This document shows positions 1 to 12,017 of a stretch of 64,000 nt of DNA, piece after piece. The DNA is from Deinandra increscens subsp. villosa (lineage: Eukaryota; Streptophyta; Magnoliopsida; Asterales; Asteraceae). Position 1 is the stretch's first letter; each line of letters opens with the position of its first letter. Both the position numbers and the translations under genes were made by a program. The stretch is from positions 4,991,524 to 5,055,523 of the forward strand of contig JBCNJP010000024.1 in assembly GCA_039602395.1 (NCBI GenBank). Direction: 5' to 3'. The notes beneath the pieces were generated by a model. The model was not told the origin of the DNA. It saw only the letters and a list, made by a program, of their open reading frames with translations, and searched no databases.

Positions 1-1
1 T

Positions 2-1939
2 ATAGCTGAAGAACTTTATGAAGATACAGTTTCAGGACCGCCATTATCACACTCCATCACCAAGGCTCCAGTCATTGCTCCTGAAACAGATGCCACACCA
101 GTACATGAGACTGCTGATCCTATGGATACTCAAACACAGGAAACTGATGCGGAAGTAGATCCCGCCTTAGACACTCCACAAACACAGGGAACTGATGCAG
201 ATGATGCAGCTGAAACAATTGATGAACCCGTTCTTTCAAATTTACCTCCTGAAATTCCCGTTCAGGCCGTTGCGGAGACCAGAATTCATAAATACCACCC
301 CTTGGACAACATTATTGGTCCATTAGCATCCGGGGTGGTAACAAGAAGCCAGTCAGGAGACATCAATCACTGTATGTACTCCTGTTTTATCTCACAAATT
401 GAGCCCCCCAACATTACTATGGCCTTGACAGATCCTAGTTAGGTGGAGGCCATGCATGAAGAGTTAAATCAATTCTCTCGGCTACAAGTTTGGAGGTTAG
501 TAGAAAGGCCCACTGACAAAAAGGTCATCACGACTCGGTGGCTTTACAAGAATAAAAAGGATGACAATGGCATCATTGTCAGAAACAAGGCCAGGTTGGT
601 GGTTCAGGGCCACAAACAAATCCAAGGAGTGGATTATGATGAAGTGTATGCACCGGTTGCCCGATTAGAAGCAATAAGAGTCTTCTTAGCCTATGCATCC
701 TACATGAACTTCATGGTCTACCAATTGGACGTGAAAACAGCCTTTTTATATGCTGAAATGGATGAAGAGGTTTATGTCACTAAACCTCCTGGCTTCATTG
801 ATGAGGAACACCCGTATCATGTGTTCAAACTAGACAAGGCCCTGTATGGCTTGCATCAGGCCCCTCGGTCTTGGTACAAGACTATGACTGATCATCTTCT
901 AGCACACGGGTACACAAGAGGGATAGTGGATCAGACACTTTTCAGGAAGGAGGTTGGAAATGACATAATCATGGTGCAAGTATATGTTGATGACATCATC
1001 TTTGGGTCTACAAATGAAGACTTGTGCAAAGATTTTGAGAAGGTAATGCGCACAAAGTTTGAGATGAGTCAGATGGGTGAGATGGAGTTTTTCCTCGCCC
1101 TACAGGTAAAGCAAAGTGACAGTGGGATACTTATCCATCAGGCAAAATATGTCACAGAAATTTTGGAAAAGTACAAGATGATGGATGCAAAGCCTGTCTC
1201 CACACCTATGGCGGCAAGACCAGCACTTACCAGGGATCCAGACGGCCAACCGGTGAGCGAGCACATGTACCGGTCAATGATTGGGTCTCTGATGTACTTA
1301 ACCGCCAGCCGTCCAGATATCATGCTCGCTGTGTGCCAATGCGCACGCTATCAGGCTAATCCTAAACTTTCTCATCTCTCTGCTGTGAAACGTATTTTCA
1401 AATATTTGAAGGGTCGGCCTCGTCTAGGCCTCTGGTACCCAAAAGAGTCAGGATTTAACTTGTATGCTTTCTCTGACAGTGATTACGGTGGCAATGAGCT
1501 TGACAGGAAATCGACATCTGCTGGAGCTCAATTTTTAGGTGACAGGCTGGTATCCTGGCAGAGCAAGAAGCAGCACACGGTATCCCAGTTGACAGCCAAA
1601 GCAGAATATGTGGCTACATCCGCTTGCTGTTCACAGGTGGTTTGGTTGCAGCATCAGCTGGGAGATTACGGTTTGAATTTCTTTGATACTCCCATTTTTT
1701 GTGATAATAATGCTGCATTGCAAATTGTGAAAAATCCCGTGCAGCACTCCAAAACCAAACACATAGATATCAAAACGCACTTCATTTGGGATTGCTATGA
1801 CCGCAAGCTCATTCATTTAGAACGGGTGGCATCGGAGGAAAATGTGGCGGACATGTTCACCAAACCCCTTCCAAGTGCAAATTTTGAAATGTGTCTCAAA
1901 GGCCTCCGAATGATATTTAAAAAAAATGAAAAAATTTAA
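2..1939 (+). pseudogene. pol: E1 pol: C-terminal part, reverse transcriptase and RNase H
   Basis: The frame is open from the window edge to 1939 except for one in-frame TAG at 440-442, in a spot where E3 and E4 encode Trp (context DPS-stop-VEAM). The first ~145 codons are the Pro/Thr/Asp-rich integrase-RT linker. RT follows, with the NKARLVVQG motif near 580, the QLDVKTAFLY motif near 725 and the catalytic YVDD at 983-994. RNase H follows with SDSDYGG near 1475 and ends around 1880 with ADMFTKPL. In the RNase H glutamate motif, normally (S/T)xEAEY, this copy reads TAKAEY: codon 1598-1600 is AAA where E3 and E4 have Glu. The enzyme is therefore probably dead as well as prematurely terminated. 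The product would have copied element RNA inside virus-like particles. Confidence 0.93.
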
Positions 1940-3519
1940 AAAAAATTAAAAAAAAATCAAAACAATACAAAAATAGTGTCTTTTTGGTAACTTAAAAAAT
2001 CTAAAAGCAAGGGGAAGATATAAGATATGCTTTTCCTCTAAAGTGTGTGCTTTTAAATTTTTTACTGGTAAGGTGAATGTGAAAAGCAGTGATTCATGGT
2101 CGATATGCTAGGTAGGCTCTGCTGACAATCAATCAAAAGGTATGTTTTATCACAACACTTGAAGATAACGTATGATGCTTGAAAGGAAACACTCACTTAG
2201 GTTAGTACAATTTCTATTTGACTGTGCATCAGGAATCCTGAGACACACGCCCGGTTCTGAGTGTTAATGTCATGCTCAAAAAATCCCATTCCCTCTGCTT
2301 TGCGTAAGCAATGACCTGGGAATGTTGTACGTGAGTCAGGACTCCTCCGTTCTGCGAAAGCGGAGACCTAGAACCACCCTGATCCACGTACGTTTTAAGA
2401 TCACATTGTATATATATATGATAAACCAAAAAGATGCCAATGTGCACAATCGAAATAGACCCTCAAGCGTCCAAAACCCTCAGCCTTTGTCACTGATGAG
2501 AACATTATTAAAAATGTTTCAAAAATTCAGCTGACTTTGTATATTATCCAACAAAACCCCCGTGATCTATTCTTTTCTTTTCTTAACCCGTCTGGAGCAT
2601 GATGTTGGGCTTAAGGAAAGGTGTCGTGAAAAATGTCGTACGGAAACCATGTGTGCTTGATAGAGTGTACAAACTATACCTAGGACTTATGACTGTGACC
2701 TGGATAGATTGTCATAATTAAATAAACCTTAAAAAATATAAATTATGTGATGAAACTGCTTGAGTAAGCGAAAGTGGCATGAGTTTAAAGATGGACCAAA
2801 ATACCGGTAATCGCCTGAACATGCGAAGTAACTAAAGCTGAAAAGGGTTCCTCAGTCACAGACTAGCTGGTATGATCCCTAACAGTGCCTCTTCAACTCA
2901 AAATTCAGTTGGTTTAGATTTTTGTGTGTTTATGTTTTTTTTACTTACTTTATTTGTGTTTGTTTTGTTTTTTTTTATTATTTTTGTTTTTTTTGGTTGT
3001 TTTAGTAAAAGATTGCCAGATATTAAAACTCTCGGGCTTGATTTCAGGGGAAGTTTTCTGAATAAACGGGATTGAAGTTGTCTTTAATAAAGTTTTTTTA
3101 AGAAAAGATGATGTTAAGTTAAAGTTTTGGGGTTCTTGTGATCATCTTTCAAACTTGAGGGGGTAAAATGAATTTTTTTTAAATCTTTGAAACAAAAGGA
3201 GGGAGAGAGCCGGCCCCCTTCTCACTCTCTCATCCTCCTCTTTTCGACTCCCAAACCCTAACCGCCACCTACCTCTTCCGTTCACCACCACCAACAGCTG
3301 CCACCACCATCACGTACCACCACCGTCACCGCCACTCCGTCGCGACCAAACCACCACTCTTCCCATTGGAAACCATCACCGGACCACACCCTCGCACCCA
3401 CGTCGCCGCCGCCACTGTTTCATCTCGATCTGACGCCCTCCGCCATCGTCTCCACCATCCGACAACACCGGCTCGGTCGGAATCACCTCTTGAGCACCTC
3501 TCTGGTGTCAATTTGAGCG
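1940..3519 (+). other. E1 region between pol and ORF3, noncoding
   Basis: This stretch holds an A-rich run after the pol stop, polypurine-like tracts near 2010-2022 (aaggggaagat) and 3159-3170 (gagggggtaaa), the stem-loop pair at 2287-2391, a T-rich block at 2925-3003, and a C-rich leader at 3222-3519 with many ACCACC repeats resembling a 5' UTR. Multiplied polypurine tracts are a known feature of Sireviruses. I see no protein gene here. The hydrophobic ORF around 2872-3075 is only the T-rich block. Confidence 0.7.
2287..2391 (+). other. Two E1 copies of a conserved post-pol stem-loop
   Basis: The first unit has arms CATTCCC (2287-2293) and GGGAATG (2318-2324) around a core with CTCTGC and GACCT. 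The second has arms GTACGTG (2327-2333) and CACGTAC (2385-2391), plus an inner CTCCG/CGGAG helix and the core TCTGCG...GACCT. The arms differ between units but stay complementary, and the core matches the arrays in E2 (7911-8150) and E4 (45778-46020). The weaker fit to the E2/E4 consensus makes this the least certain of the three arrays. Confidence 0.65.
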
Positions 3520-6500
3520 ATGGCACCTCGATTGAAGCGCGTTTCCCGACCCCCCAAGGACCGAATGGAGTATGTGTTTATTTTTTCCGTTTTTGGGTCG
3601 GGTATGGAAGGGATAATGGTATGGGTACTTATTTTACTTGTAATTATGTTCAAAACACGCATATATGGTCTGCTTAATTGAGTTGCAGGTTGAAAATCGA
3701 AGAAGAAAGAATTCTTCGATCGATTCAGGGGCTTTTCGATCAGCCCCTGACACTTTTCGATCGTTAATCACCGATGAGTTGGGGCTTCTCGATCGAGAAA
3801 CCAAGCTTTCCGATCGAGAGTTATGCTTTTCGATCGGAGCTTGAACTTTTCGACCGAGATATACATTTTTCGATCCAAATCCAGTACTCTTCGATCGCTC
3901 GTAATCGGTGATTTGATTTTTTCGATCAAGGAACTAGGCTTTTTGATCAGAGCCTGGACTTCTCGATCGAGACAAATACTTTTCGATCAAGGCCCTCTGT
4001 AACCAAGTGACTTTCCGATCAGACGGATGCTTTCCGATCGAAAACCCTGCTTTTCGATCGGAAAGGTACCTGATGATGTTTTCAAGGGTTTTTCACTTAA
4101 TTTTAAGCCGTTATGCTGTCCGTTTTCCATGAAATGCCTTTGAACTAATGAATTGTTGTGCGTTTTGGATTTCATCTGTGTTTGTGAGTGCAGGGATTTA
4201 GAGTTTGTCAAAGATCACAATCAAGTGGCCTATTTGCTGGACCCGCCTACTGAATACAAAGAGAAGTACCAGTCAATGATAGTAGGATTGAAGAAGTGCT
4301 GTCTACACTTTGCACTAACAACAAACCCGGTTATTTGCAAACGTATGCAGCAAGAGTTTTGGACGACGGCAGATGTATCTGAAGATGGAAAGCAGATAGT
4401 TACCAAGATTTAAGCCACAGATGTGATTTTAACTGAAGAAAATTTCAGGCAGGCACTCAGATTTAAAGATGTTGCTGCTGATCCCACTGTTCTTGACAAA
4501 GAAATGGTGTCACAGTGTCTGAAGGAAATGGGCTACCTCACAATATCTCCTCCTACCATGAAGGCTCTCATTCCACCATATTGGAGGATGCTGGCACATT
4601 ACCTGCAAAAATGTGTCATTGCCAAAAAGAGCTCTACAGATTAGTTAAACCAAGTGCACACCCATGCAATGGTGTCACTAGTTAGAGGTGTTCGGTTAAA
4701 CTGGTCCAGGATGATATTTGAAGATGTGAAGGCTGTTATGTCCAGAGATAAAAAGTTTGCAGCCGTTCCAAGATTCATTCAGTCAGTTCTGGATTCAAGA
4801 TATCCAGCCCTATGGAAGACTAACGACACACATGATACTAAGCCAATGGGTATTGAGGTTTTTCCAATGATAAATCCAAAGAAGAAGTTGTCTGATAAGA
4901 TGCCGTTTGGTGATAAGTTTGGAGAATTTGCAGAAATAGTGAGAGAGGAAGTTCCAGTGGACAGAAATGCTTCTGTTGAAGAAGAACATAGTCGACCTCC
5001 TCCTCCGAAGAAAGTTGTTGACCTTCCCGATGACTCTGACTGGGAAGATTTTGACTTAGAAGATGTGCGGATTGGTGCTCTAAATTTTGAAGGTGAAGAT
5101 AGTATCAATTATGACACGTATCTCGATGACATCACTCTAGAGGAAGTTGAGACTGAAACTCCTGAGACGCCACTGATTAGAAAACGGAAAGCCACAGAGG
5201 ATCCTCCCCTCGGTGCTTCTGTTCTTGAAGAAATGACTGAGACTAAGTCGATTGCTACAAAACACCATGTGGAAGGCCCAAGTGACCCAAGAAGAAGGAG
5301 ATCGGACCCTCTTGTACCACCAGTCACAAGTTCAAGTGCTGGTCAATCATCCACTCAACCCACAGCCCAAGAAAAGGGGAAAGTAGTAGAAACCCCTGAA
5401 TTCAGACTGGAAAAGGAACTTAGAGAAGAAATAAAAGTTCTGAAAGCCCAGAATGCAGTCCAAAGTGAGGTAATTGAAGACCTGATTGATATTCAGAAAA
5501 TTCACAACACTGAGTTGGAAAATCAGAAGAAGATAAACCGAGAGTTTACAAGACAATTCAGAGATCTTCGTAAGCTAATCAAGCAGCTTAGCTCAGATAG
5601 CTCAAGTAGGTCTAACTCTGGTCAAGGTGATAAGGGAGATCCAGGTAACACAGAAGGAAGTTCAGGTGCAGGTGATTCCTCACAATCACCAACATTTGAC
5701 TTTGAAGCTGATATCCCTGAGGAAACTCAGACTGTATTACCCGAAGCCTCTACTGAATATAAAGATACTCGGGATAGAGATTATATGACAGTACCAGCCT
5801 CTGAGTTTGACGGAGGTTGGGAGGCTAAGACATTTGCCTATCCTCCTGAAAGGTATCTAATCCAGTTGGGAGAGCATTATCATGATAAGCAAGGGATTAA
5901 TGCAGATATTAAAGCCTGGATGTTTGATGGAGAGAAGAATATGTTCGTAGTAAGAAGAAAGGGTCAGTATCCATTGGAATACTACAAGAGCTGGACCCAG
6001 TTTTACTCCTGGACGAATGTAGATCTCACAATGTTGTACCAAGCACCATTCTCAAATCCATCCAACAATGAGCAAGCAAAGTACTTCTACAAGAAGTTGG
6101 AAAATGCGGTGCGAAGCAAGTTCAAGAGATTTGAAGAGTTTCCGCACAAGAATTCGTATGTGAAGAAGTACAGGGGTGTATTCAAATGGGATGGAAAGAA
6201 GAGTATCCCAGGAAAGGAGAGTGGTAAAGCCAAGAAGTTCACAAATATTCTGTATCCACCTTCAGACAAGACAAAGACAATACCTCTGCCGTTGAGACAT
6301 CCTGAAGATTGCTTGCATGATTTTCAAACATGGGCTTATAGTGATTATTCTGGTGAAGCCAAAATTCTCTGCAAATCAAAGACAATCAATTTCATGGAAG
6401 TTCATGATTTGATGAGGTTTCACAAGAAGGATATAATGGTACTAGCAAAGCATCAGATTGAGAGTAATCAAGACACTGAAGAATATGCAAAGTGTTATAC

Positions 6501-6582
6501 TTGGGTTGTAGCTGAGATTGTTGCAAAAGAACCGTGGCATGATCCAGCAACAGTGAATCTGTCAAAGAAATTCAGGATGTGA
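3520..6582 (+). pseudogene. E1 ORF3: spliced extra ORF of the Sirevirus-like element
   Basis: I propose exon 1 at 3520-3569 (starts MAPRLKRV) and exon 2 at 4194-6582, joined over an intron with GTATGT at 3570 and TGCAG ending at 4193. The join stays in frame and gives the same N-terminal layout as the unspliced E3 copy (MAPK..., then NxVAYL). The spliced length is about 812 codons. The first ~210 residues form a conserved helical domain (NQVAYLLDPP, FALTTNPVICK, PRFIQSVLDSRYP). An acidic and Ser/Pro-rich middle follows, then a coiled coil near 5390-5590 and a C-terminal domain (VVRRKGQYPLEYYKSW region). In-frame stops lie at 4411-4413 (TAA) and 4642-4644 (TAG). I see no signal peptide or membrane segment, so an envelope role is not supported. 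Function is unknown; the N-terminal part resembles proteins often annotated 'putative plant transposon protein'. Confidence 0.75.
3700..4062 (+). repeat. E1 array of TTTTCGATCGAG-type motifs inside the ORF3 intron
   Basis: About 14 copies of a (T/C)TTTCGATC(G/A) core occur in ~360 bp, roughly every 20-30 nt, separated by non-repeated sequence. The core TCGATCGA is palindromic. Two further variants (ttttcgaccgag, ttttgatcag) look like decayed copies. Almost the whole array falls within the predicted ORF3 intron (3570-4193). A related CCGATCGG occurs in the E1 LTR at the E2 insertion point. Confidence 0.85.
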
Positions 6583-6600
6583 AGTCTGACTAATGCTAAA

Positions 6601-6614
6601 GCCTAGGGGAAGAT
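6601..6614 (+). other. E1 polypurine tract
   Basis: The sequence ctaggggaagat lies directly before the LTR start TGTAGAG at 6615. It is the expected plus-strand priming site for copia reverse transcription. Confidence 0.7.
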
Positions 6615-6726
6615 TGTAGAGTCCGGGATTTTAAGCCTTTTGCATTAGTTAATTAGTTAATCATTTGATCTAGTGTTTTTAGTAGTGGGCTTGTTAAAAT
6701 GTGGGCTTGTGGTTGTATAGGGTCCG
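6615..6726 (+). repeat. E1 3' LTR, left piece
   Basis: The LTR starts TGTAGAGTCCGGG just after the polypurine tract and is interrupted after GTCCG (6722-6726) by E2. It resumes at 12909. Confidence 0.75.
6722..6726. other. E2 target site duplication, left copy (GTCCG)
   Basis: GTCCG here and at 12909-12913 flank E2 exactly. Five-bp duplications are typical of copia integration. Confidence 0.9.
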
Positions 6727-7076
6727 TGAAAATGCGTGAGCAACGGATCGTCTACTCGATCTAGCTAATCGGACATCGAAACGTAAATAACCGATTGTTT
6801 TATTGATCAAACGAGAACAATTACAACCAGTAAACCACAGAGAATTGACACAGAGAAACACACTCAGAAACACACACTTAACAGTAATCTTGCACGCTTA
6901 GAACTCACAAACACAAAAACCAAACTACTATATATACCCGACTGGCCGAACTCCCACTGAACCCCAGGTTCGGCCGGTCCGAACTCCATGTTCGGACCAG
7001 GTTCGGCCAACCCTATATTGGCTTGAACTTGGTCTTCGTTCGATACTTCACACGACGCACATTTCAGGTATCAACA
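6727..7076 (-). repeat. E2 3' LTR
   Basis: The copy begins TGAAAATGCG and ends ATCAACA on the + strand. It contains TATATATA at 6929-6936 and palindromic TTCGGCCGGTCCGAA-type sequence near 6970-7010. It differs from the 5' LTR by one C/T and one C/A change. Confidence 0.93.
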
Positions 7077-7090
7077 AACTCCCCCTCGTC
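7077..7090 (-). other. E2 polypurine tract
   Basis: Read on the minus strand, cgagggggagtt abuts the 3' LTR. A second copy-like tract (cttgagggggagctt) lies near 7150, another case of multiplied polypurine tracts. Confidence 0.75.
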
Positions 7091-8779
7091 GTGTGCAGTA
7101 TCTCTTCTCTTTTCTTCTCAACATCATCAAATATGTATCTTCAATCAAGCTCCCCCTCAAGTAAAGAATCCGTTTATCCAATGAAATGAATCTTCGAACA
7201 AACTCCTCCTCAACTCAATCGTAGCTTGACCTTGAATACTTGATGATATCTAGTATATCTCTGGTCTTTATCAACAGCTTCAGAAGACTTGAAGTTGATG
7301 ATATCTTGCACTACAGCATCCTGCATCAGAACTTAAATAATCTTGGCGCAAAACGTCTCTTCGAGACTCCAAGATATGATTTTGAAAATTGATTTTATAT
7401 CACATGCTGATCAGATCGAAAATAAAGCAGAAACAAAATCTTTTTGGCTTTTTGAAAGTTTATACTAAAACACACCTAAAATCTTTTTGATTTTTCAAAA
7501 TTTATGCTAAAACACACCAAAAATCTTTTTGTACTTTTCTTGAAATGAAATGAAATTGCAACACAGAATCAAACGCTATTTTTGGTATGAGAAAGATCAC
7601 TATATGGGATCATATTGATTATAACGCACTGAACTACACTTCAATTTCAATTAATTGAAGCACACAAATCATGTCGATTGCTGGTATAATTTGTCCATCT
7701 TAAGCTCAGACAAAATCATACTCATAACATCTGGATATGTTAAGGTATTGATTAGATTTGCTTTGACCAGTGTACCCCACACTATCAGACATATTCAGAC
7801 ATTTTTTTTTCTTTCTTTTCCTTTTGTGTGATTGCATTTGTGAACTTTCACATTGCATAATATTTTTCATGATACAGTCAACTGTGTTCCATGCAAAAAG
7901 AAATAAGAACGTTAAATCGTCTACCTTAAGGTCGATCTTTCGATACGCAGATAAGGCCTCGGATTTAACAAAATAAGAAAAATAAAACAAGTTGAAGTTG
8001 TATAACTCAACAACAATCAGGTCGGCACTCCCGTACACGCAGTGAAAGTCCGATGAGTTATACGAAACACCAAAGAAAATAAAGCAGAACGTCAAACGAA
8101 CAACGATCAGGTCGATTTTTCGATACGCAGAGAAAGTCCGATCGTTTGACAAAATAAAGAAAATCAAACAAGATTAAATCTTTGCAGAATGAACACATGT
8201 GTACACAGTGACTTCTCATTACTATTGTCACACTTATTTTTCTTTTTGTGTCATGAAATACGCATCAAGATGTTGTCCACTTGGTCAAGCATTAGCATTT
8301 AATGTATATCACATCTGAATACTTTCTGATTTGTCGAGCCTACCAAGAACATCAAACAATGATCTTATGGCCCTTTCATCTACTTTATCCATGAGTCAGA
8401 TACTTATGCCAATGTACCATCATTTCCCAATGATCAATTTCTCAAAAAAAAAAATTTATATTGTGCATGTATTCAACTTCTTCCCAAAACATACATTTTC
8501 GCATTACTCCCCCTTACGTACAATTCTCCCCCTTAAAATGAAAAACTCTATTTTCATTTTACACAAAAATAAGACTCTATTTTTGGCTTTTTGAGAAAAA
8601 CTTTTAAACAAAAAAAAATTGATCAATCAACACGGATATGTTTCAGATTTTAGAATTCAGAAAATTTGCATATGAGAAAATTTTGTCATTAAAGTTAAAT
8701 TAAGCAGAAAACTCCTCCATCAACAACTTTTCAATCGTCGATAGGTCTTCTAGAAGTACCTGCACACTAGACAACCTGA
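7091..8779 (-). other. E2 post-gag noncoding region
   Basis: No protein is encoded here. On the minus strand it aligns by eye with the E4 post-pol region (45700-46430), sharing the stem-loop array, its linkers (TTCTGCTTTATTTT) and a later block with gatctttctca and aaaaagatttt. Two near-identical blocks containing 'caccaaaaatcttttt' and 'cacctaaaatctttttg' form a short tandem repeat at 7440-7535. The whole pol-coding segment is missing at about 8760, just past the gag stop. Confidence 0.75.
7911..8150 (-). other. E2 three-unit stem-loop array with covarying arms
   Basis: In element order, unit 1 is 8150-8091 (GTCAAACGA pairs with TCGTTTGAC), unit 2 is 8063-8000 (GTATAACTCA with TGAGTTATAC) and unit 3 is 7969-7911 (GTTAAATC with GATTTAAC). 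Arm sequences are unrelated between units, yet all are perfectly complementary. Inside each is the core CTGCGT, a short variable hairpin and CGACCT(G/T). Units 1 and 2 also share ATCGGACTTTC. The linker with TTCTGCTTTATTTT matches E4. Confidence 0.88.
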
Positions 8780-11700
8780 TTAGTTCACAAATGACCCGAA
8801 GCGAATTGCTTCTGGTCGACCAGTGTCCTGATTTTGCTTTGAAACCACCTTAGGTTTCCATTCCTGTTGTTTTGGTAATTCAGTTTTTGATGAAACAATC
8901 ACAGGTGACTGTGATGATGAACCTACATTTTGATCCTTTGAAAACTTTGGAACAAAACGTTTTTGTTTTTGAAAGAATGTAGGTTCAAATTCATCAAAAA
9001 CTCTGCCTTTTTCATCAAAGAACTTTTTGTTAGCAGATTTACCAAAAACTGGTTTCTTGTGAAACCTTGAATTTGATTCAGCAGGAAGTGGACAATCTTT
9101 TGCCATGTGCCCTCTTTGACGGCAAACATAACATAAACGTCTCGATTTGTCCCACTGTTGATGTTCCTGCACAGAATTACACACATGAATATCTCTAACA
9201 TGATCAGAAAGAGAATCATATACCTGATGCCTATGATCATGCACCCATTTAGAAGTTGGGTTACGAGATGGAGAGCTTTCAGAAGAAATATCAACTTTCA
9301 AAAATACTTCAGAAATTTTCCGAGCATCCACGCAGTGAAGAGGAAATTCCTTGTCGGAAAATAGCTGCTCAGAACCTTTGAGCTTGTAAAATCTCTCAGG
9401 TTGTACCTTATCAGCTTTGAAAACATCTTTCTTCACTTGCTTCTTCTTAATCTTCTTCAAATTTTGTGCTTCAGATGCTGGAATCTCTTCAGCTACAACT
9501 TTCTTCTCTTGAAAACCTAAACCCACTTGTTGACCAGATCTTCCCCTCAGAATTTATACCCTGGTGTCCATTCTTTGCCAACCTTGTGAATTCAGCTTTG
9601 ACATCAGTGATTTTCTTTTTGTCATAAAAAATGGTCTCATCAATTGCTGGTTGAGACAGAATCTGTGTACTAGATGTAGCTGAGTTTTCATGATTAGTAG
9701 AAGATGAACCAGAAACAAACTTTGGTGCTGGAGGAATCTCAGATTTCAAAACCTTTTTCTTGTTTTTCTTGCTTTTCTTCTTCTTTACAACCTTTGCGTC
9801 TTCAGAAGTAGAAGATGAAACCTTTGAATAATCAAAATCATCAATTTGTTCCTTCACTTGTTTGAAAGCTTCCTTGATATGAGCAGGGGGTGATGCAGTT
9901 TTATCAAACATCCTTTCAAAATTTGCATCATTTGCTAAGAAGCTTGTGAAAACCTGAGAATTAGAAACATTGTTGAGCAATCTTTTTGCATCAAGAACTT
10001 GAATTTTGAGATCAGAAATTTGCTGTTGAGCCTCTGCAAATTCTTTTTCTTTAACAATCAAGCGCTTGGCAACTTTATGAGTTTCAAACTTTTGCAAGCG
10101 AAGATTGTCAAGTCCTTCATGTAGCTCCTTCTTCAGTTTATCCTCATTTCTCTTTTGAATTTCCAGATTTGCAGTTTGAACTTTGTTAACCCTAACCAAC
10201 TCACGCTTGTCATCCAACAACTTTTCCATATCAACTTGATATGCTTTGATTTTAGCATCAGATTCTTCAACACGCTTAGTAAGCAAATCAAGCTTAATCC
10301 TGGATTTATCAAACAAATTCTGAAAATCATTTGCAACATCTTCTGCCTCTTCCTTCCATTTCTTCACTTCTTTGACTAACTCACCCTTTTCTTCACAGAT
10401 TTCAGCTTTCGAAGTTTCAGCATTCTTTTTATCTTGCTTCAATACTTCTAAAACTTCATTCAACATTTTGATTTCAGTAGTCAAATCCTCATTCTTCAAA
10501 ACCAAACCCTTTCATGTTCTTTAGAAATCTTCAATTCAGATTTAATCACCTCAAATTCTTCAGTCAATTATTGAACTTTATTCATCAACAAAGCATTTTC
10601 TTTCATCAAACTCTCCAAGTTTTCAGCAGATGCATACGAACTTGGTATTGAATTAGTATCTGAACTTGTATCTGAACAATAATCTTCTTGTTGAACATGA
10701 GTAACTATTAAAGCTGATGAATCATACCCAAAATGTTTACCCCAATCAATAGCACCATCCTTTTGAACTGTCAATGTTGTTGTCTTGTTTGTGTTACTTG
10801 TGGATGGTTGAGTAAAACCAGGCTTAGATGATTGTGGAATATCAGATTTCTGTTGACATTCTTTGGCAAAATGTCCAAATTGTTGACATTTAAAGCACTT
10901 TAGTTTTGACTTGTCAAATCCCAGTTTGTCACCAGAAATACGTCTTCCATGTTTCTTGAAAAACCTCTTTGATCGTTGACATAACATAGCATATTGCCAC
11001 GAAACATCCAATTCAGTTAATTGATCATCATCAAGTTCTTCAAGATCCTCACTGGTTAACTTTGCATTAGCAACATTTTTGAGAATCAGACCAAAAGATG
11101 ATGAAATCAATGCAGAAATCATTTTGGCACAATCCTCCGTTGATTCAGCCGAGAAAGCACTTTGATTTGAAATAATCGGAATTGTGAAATTGCAACCTCT
11201 TGAAGAATTATTATCAGAATTTCCAGAAGCTCCAGCTAGAAAAGCAACACTTGGTGCAGAATTTAAATTTGGTTTAGCTTTAGCATTCATGCTTGCTGAA
11301 TTTTCACCATGATACAATTCCGGATTCTGTAAAGTAACACTTGACTTTTTGTTGTTTAACATTTCCATTTCCCCGGCATGAAGTTTTCCAGTAAGCTCGT
11401 GAAATGTTAAAGCAGGATAATCCTTGTCATGAGTGAGTAGCAAAACATAATTTTCCCACTTTTCAGGTAAAGCTTCCATGATCTTTTCCTTTAAATCCGC
11501 ATCAGATTTTTCAATTCCAACAATCTTCAATTCACTAATCAAATGTGAAAATCTTGAAACTAGAGCAGTAATGTTTTCATTGTCATAATTCTGAAAATTA
11601 TCAAATTCTTTGTTCAAAACTTTCTTTCGACTCTTCTTATATTCAGCATTTCCTTCACATCTTGCGGATAAAGCATCCCATAATTGCTTAGATTTCTTGA

Positions 11701-11995
11701 AAGTACTAAATTGATGAAGCAATTCAGTAGGTAAAGCCATAGTAAGATAACCATAAACTTTCTTTTCAACCTCATAACTTTTTCTTTCATCACCATCAAA
11801 ATCTTGAATTTCTTTAAGATCTCCATCTTCCATTGGTCGTTCATACAACTTTCGAATTGGAATCCATAAATCAATGTCATTCGTGCTAATATAAGCAGAA
11901 AATCGTTTCTTCCAACTTGTTCCAATTTCATTGTCAAAATTTAACATGGTTTGCATTGCACTCTGCATTGCGGCAAATGCTTGAAATTCCGACAT
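8780..11995 (-). pseudogene. gag: E2 gag (nucleocapsid precursor), broken
   Basis: The start is ATG at 11995 (MSEFQAFAAM). The first ~230 residues match the copia UBN2-type capsid region (KKSKQLWDALSARCEG; EALPEKWENY). The motif DDDQLTELDVSWQYAML precedes the first CCHC knuckle, CFKCQQFGHFAKEC, at ~10897-10856. A Lys/Glu-rich coiled coil follows (10505-9900), then a second knuckle, CYVCRQRGHMAKDC, near 9145-9100. The frame is broken by a stop at 10568-10570 and by single-base frameshifts near 10502 and 9535. It ends at a TAA in the same context as E3 and E4. Gag would form the virus-like particle and bind RNA. Most damage probably predates the last transposition, because the LTRs are nearly identical. 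Confidence 0.88.
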
Positions 11996-12017
11996 CGTTG
12001 GAAATTTGAAAAGTTCT

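Noticed and set aside
2872..3075. Hydrophobic ORF that could be taken for a membrane protein after pol
   Set aside because: It is produced by a T-rich tract (TTT/GTT codons), has no homologous position in E3 or E4, and lies upstream of the ORF3 leader.
3326..3677. Overlapping ORFs in the C-rich E1 leader as genes
   Set aside because: ACCACC-type repeats give open frames on both strands; only the 3520 start is supported, by its splice to the ORF3 domain.
3700..4062. CRISPR-like array
   Set aside because: Motifs are short, variable and irregularly spaced, in a plant retroelement; no cas genes and no uniform spacers.
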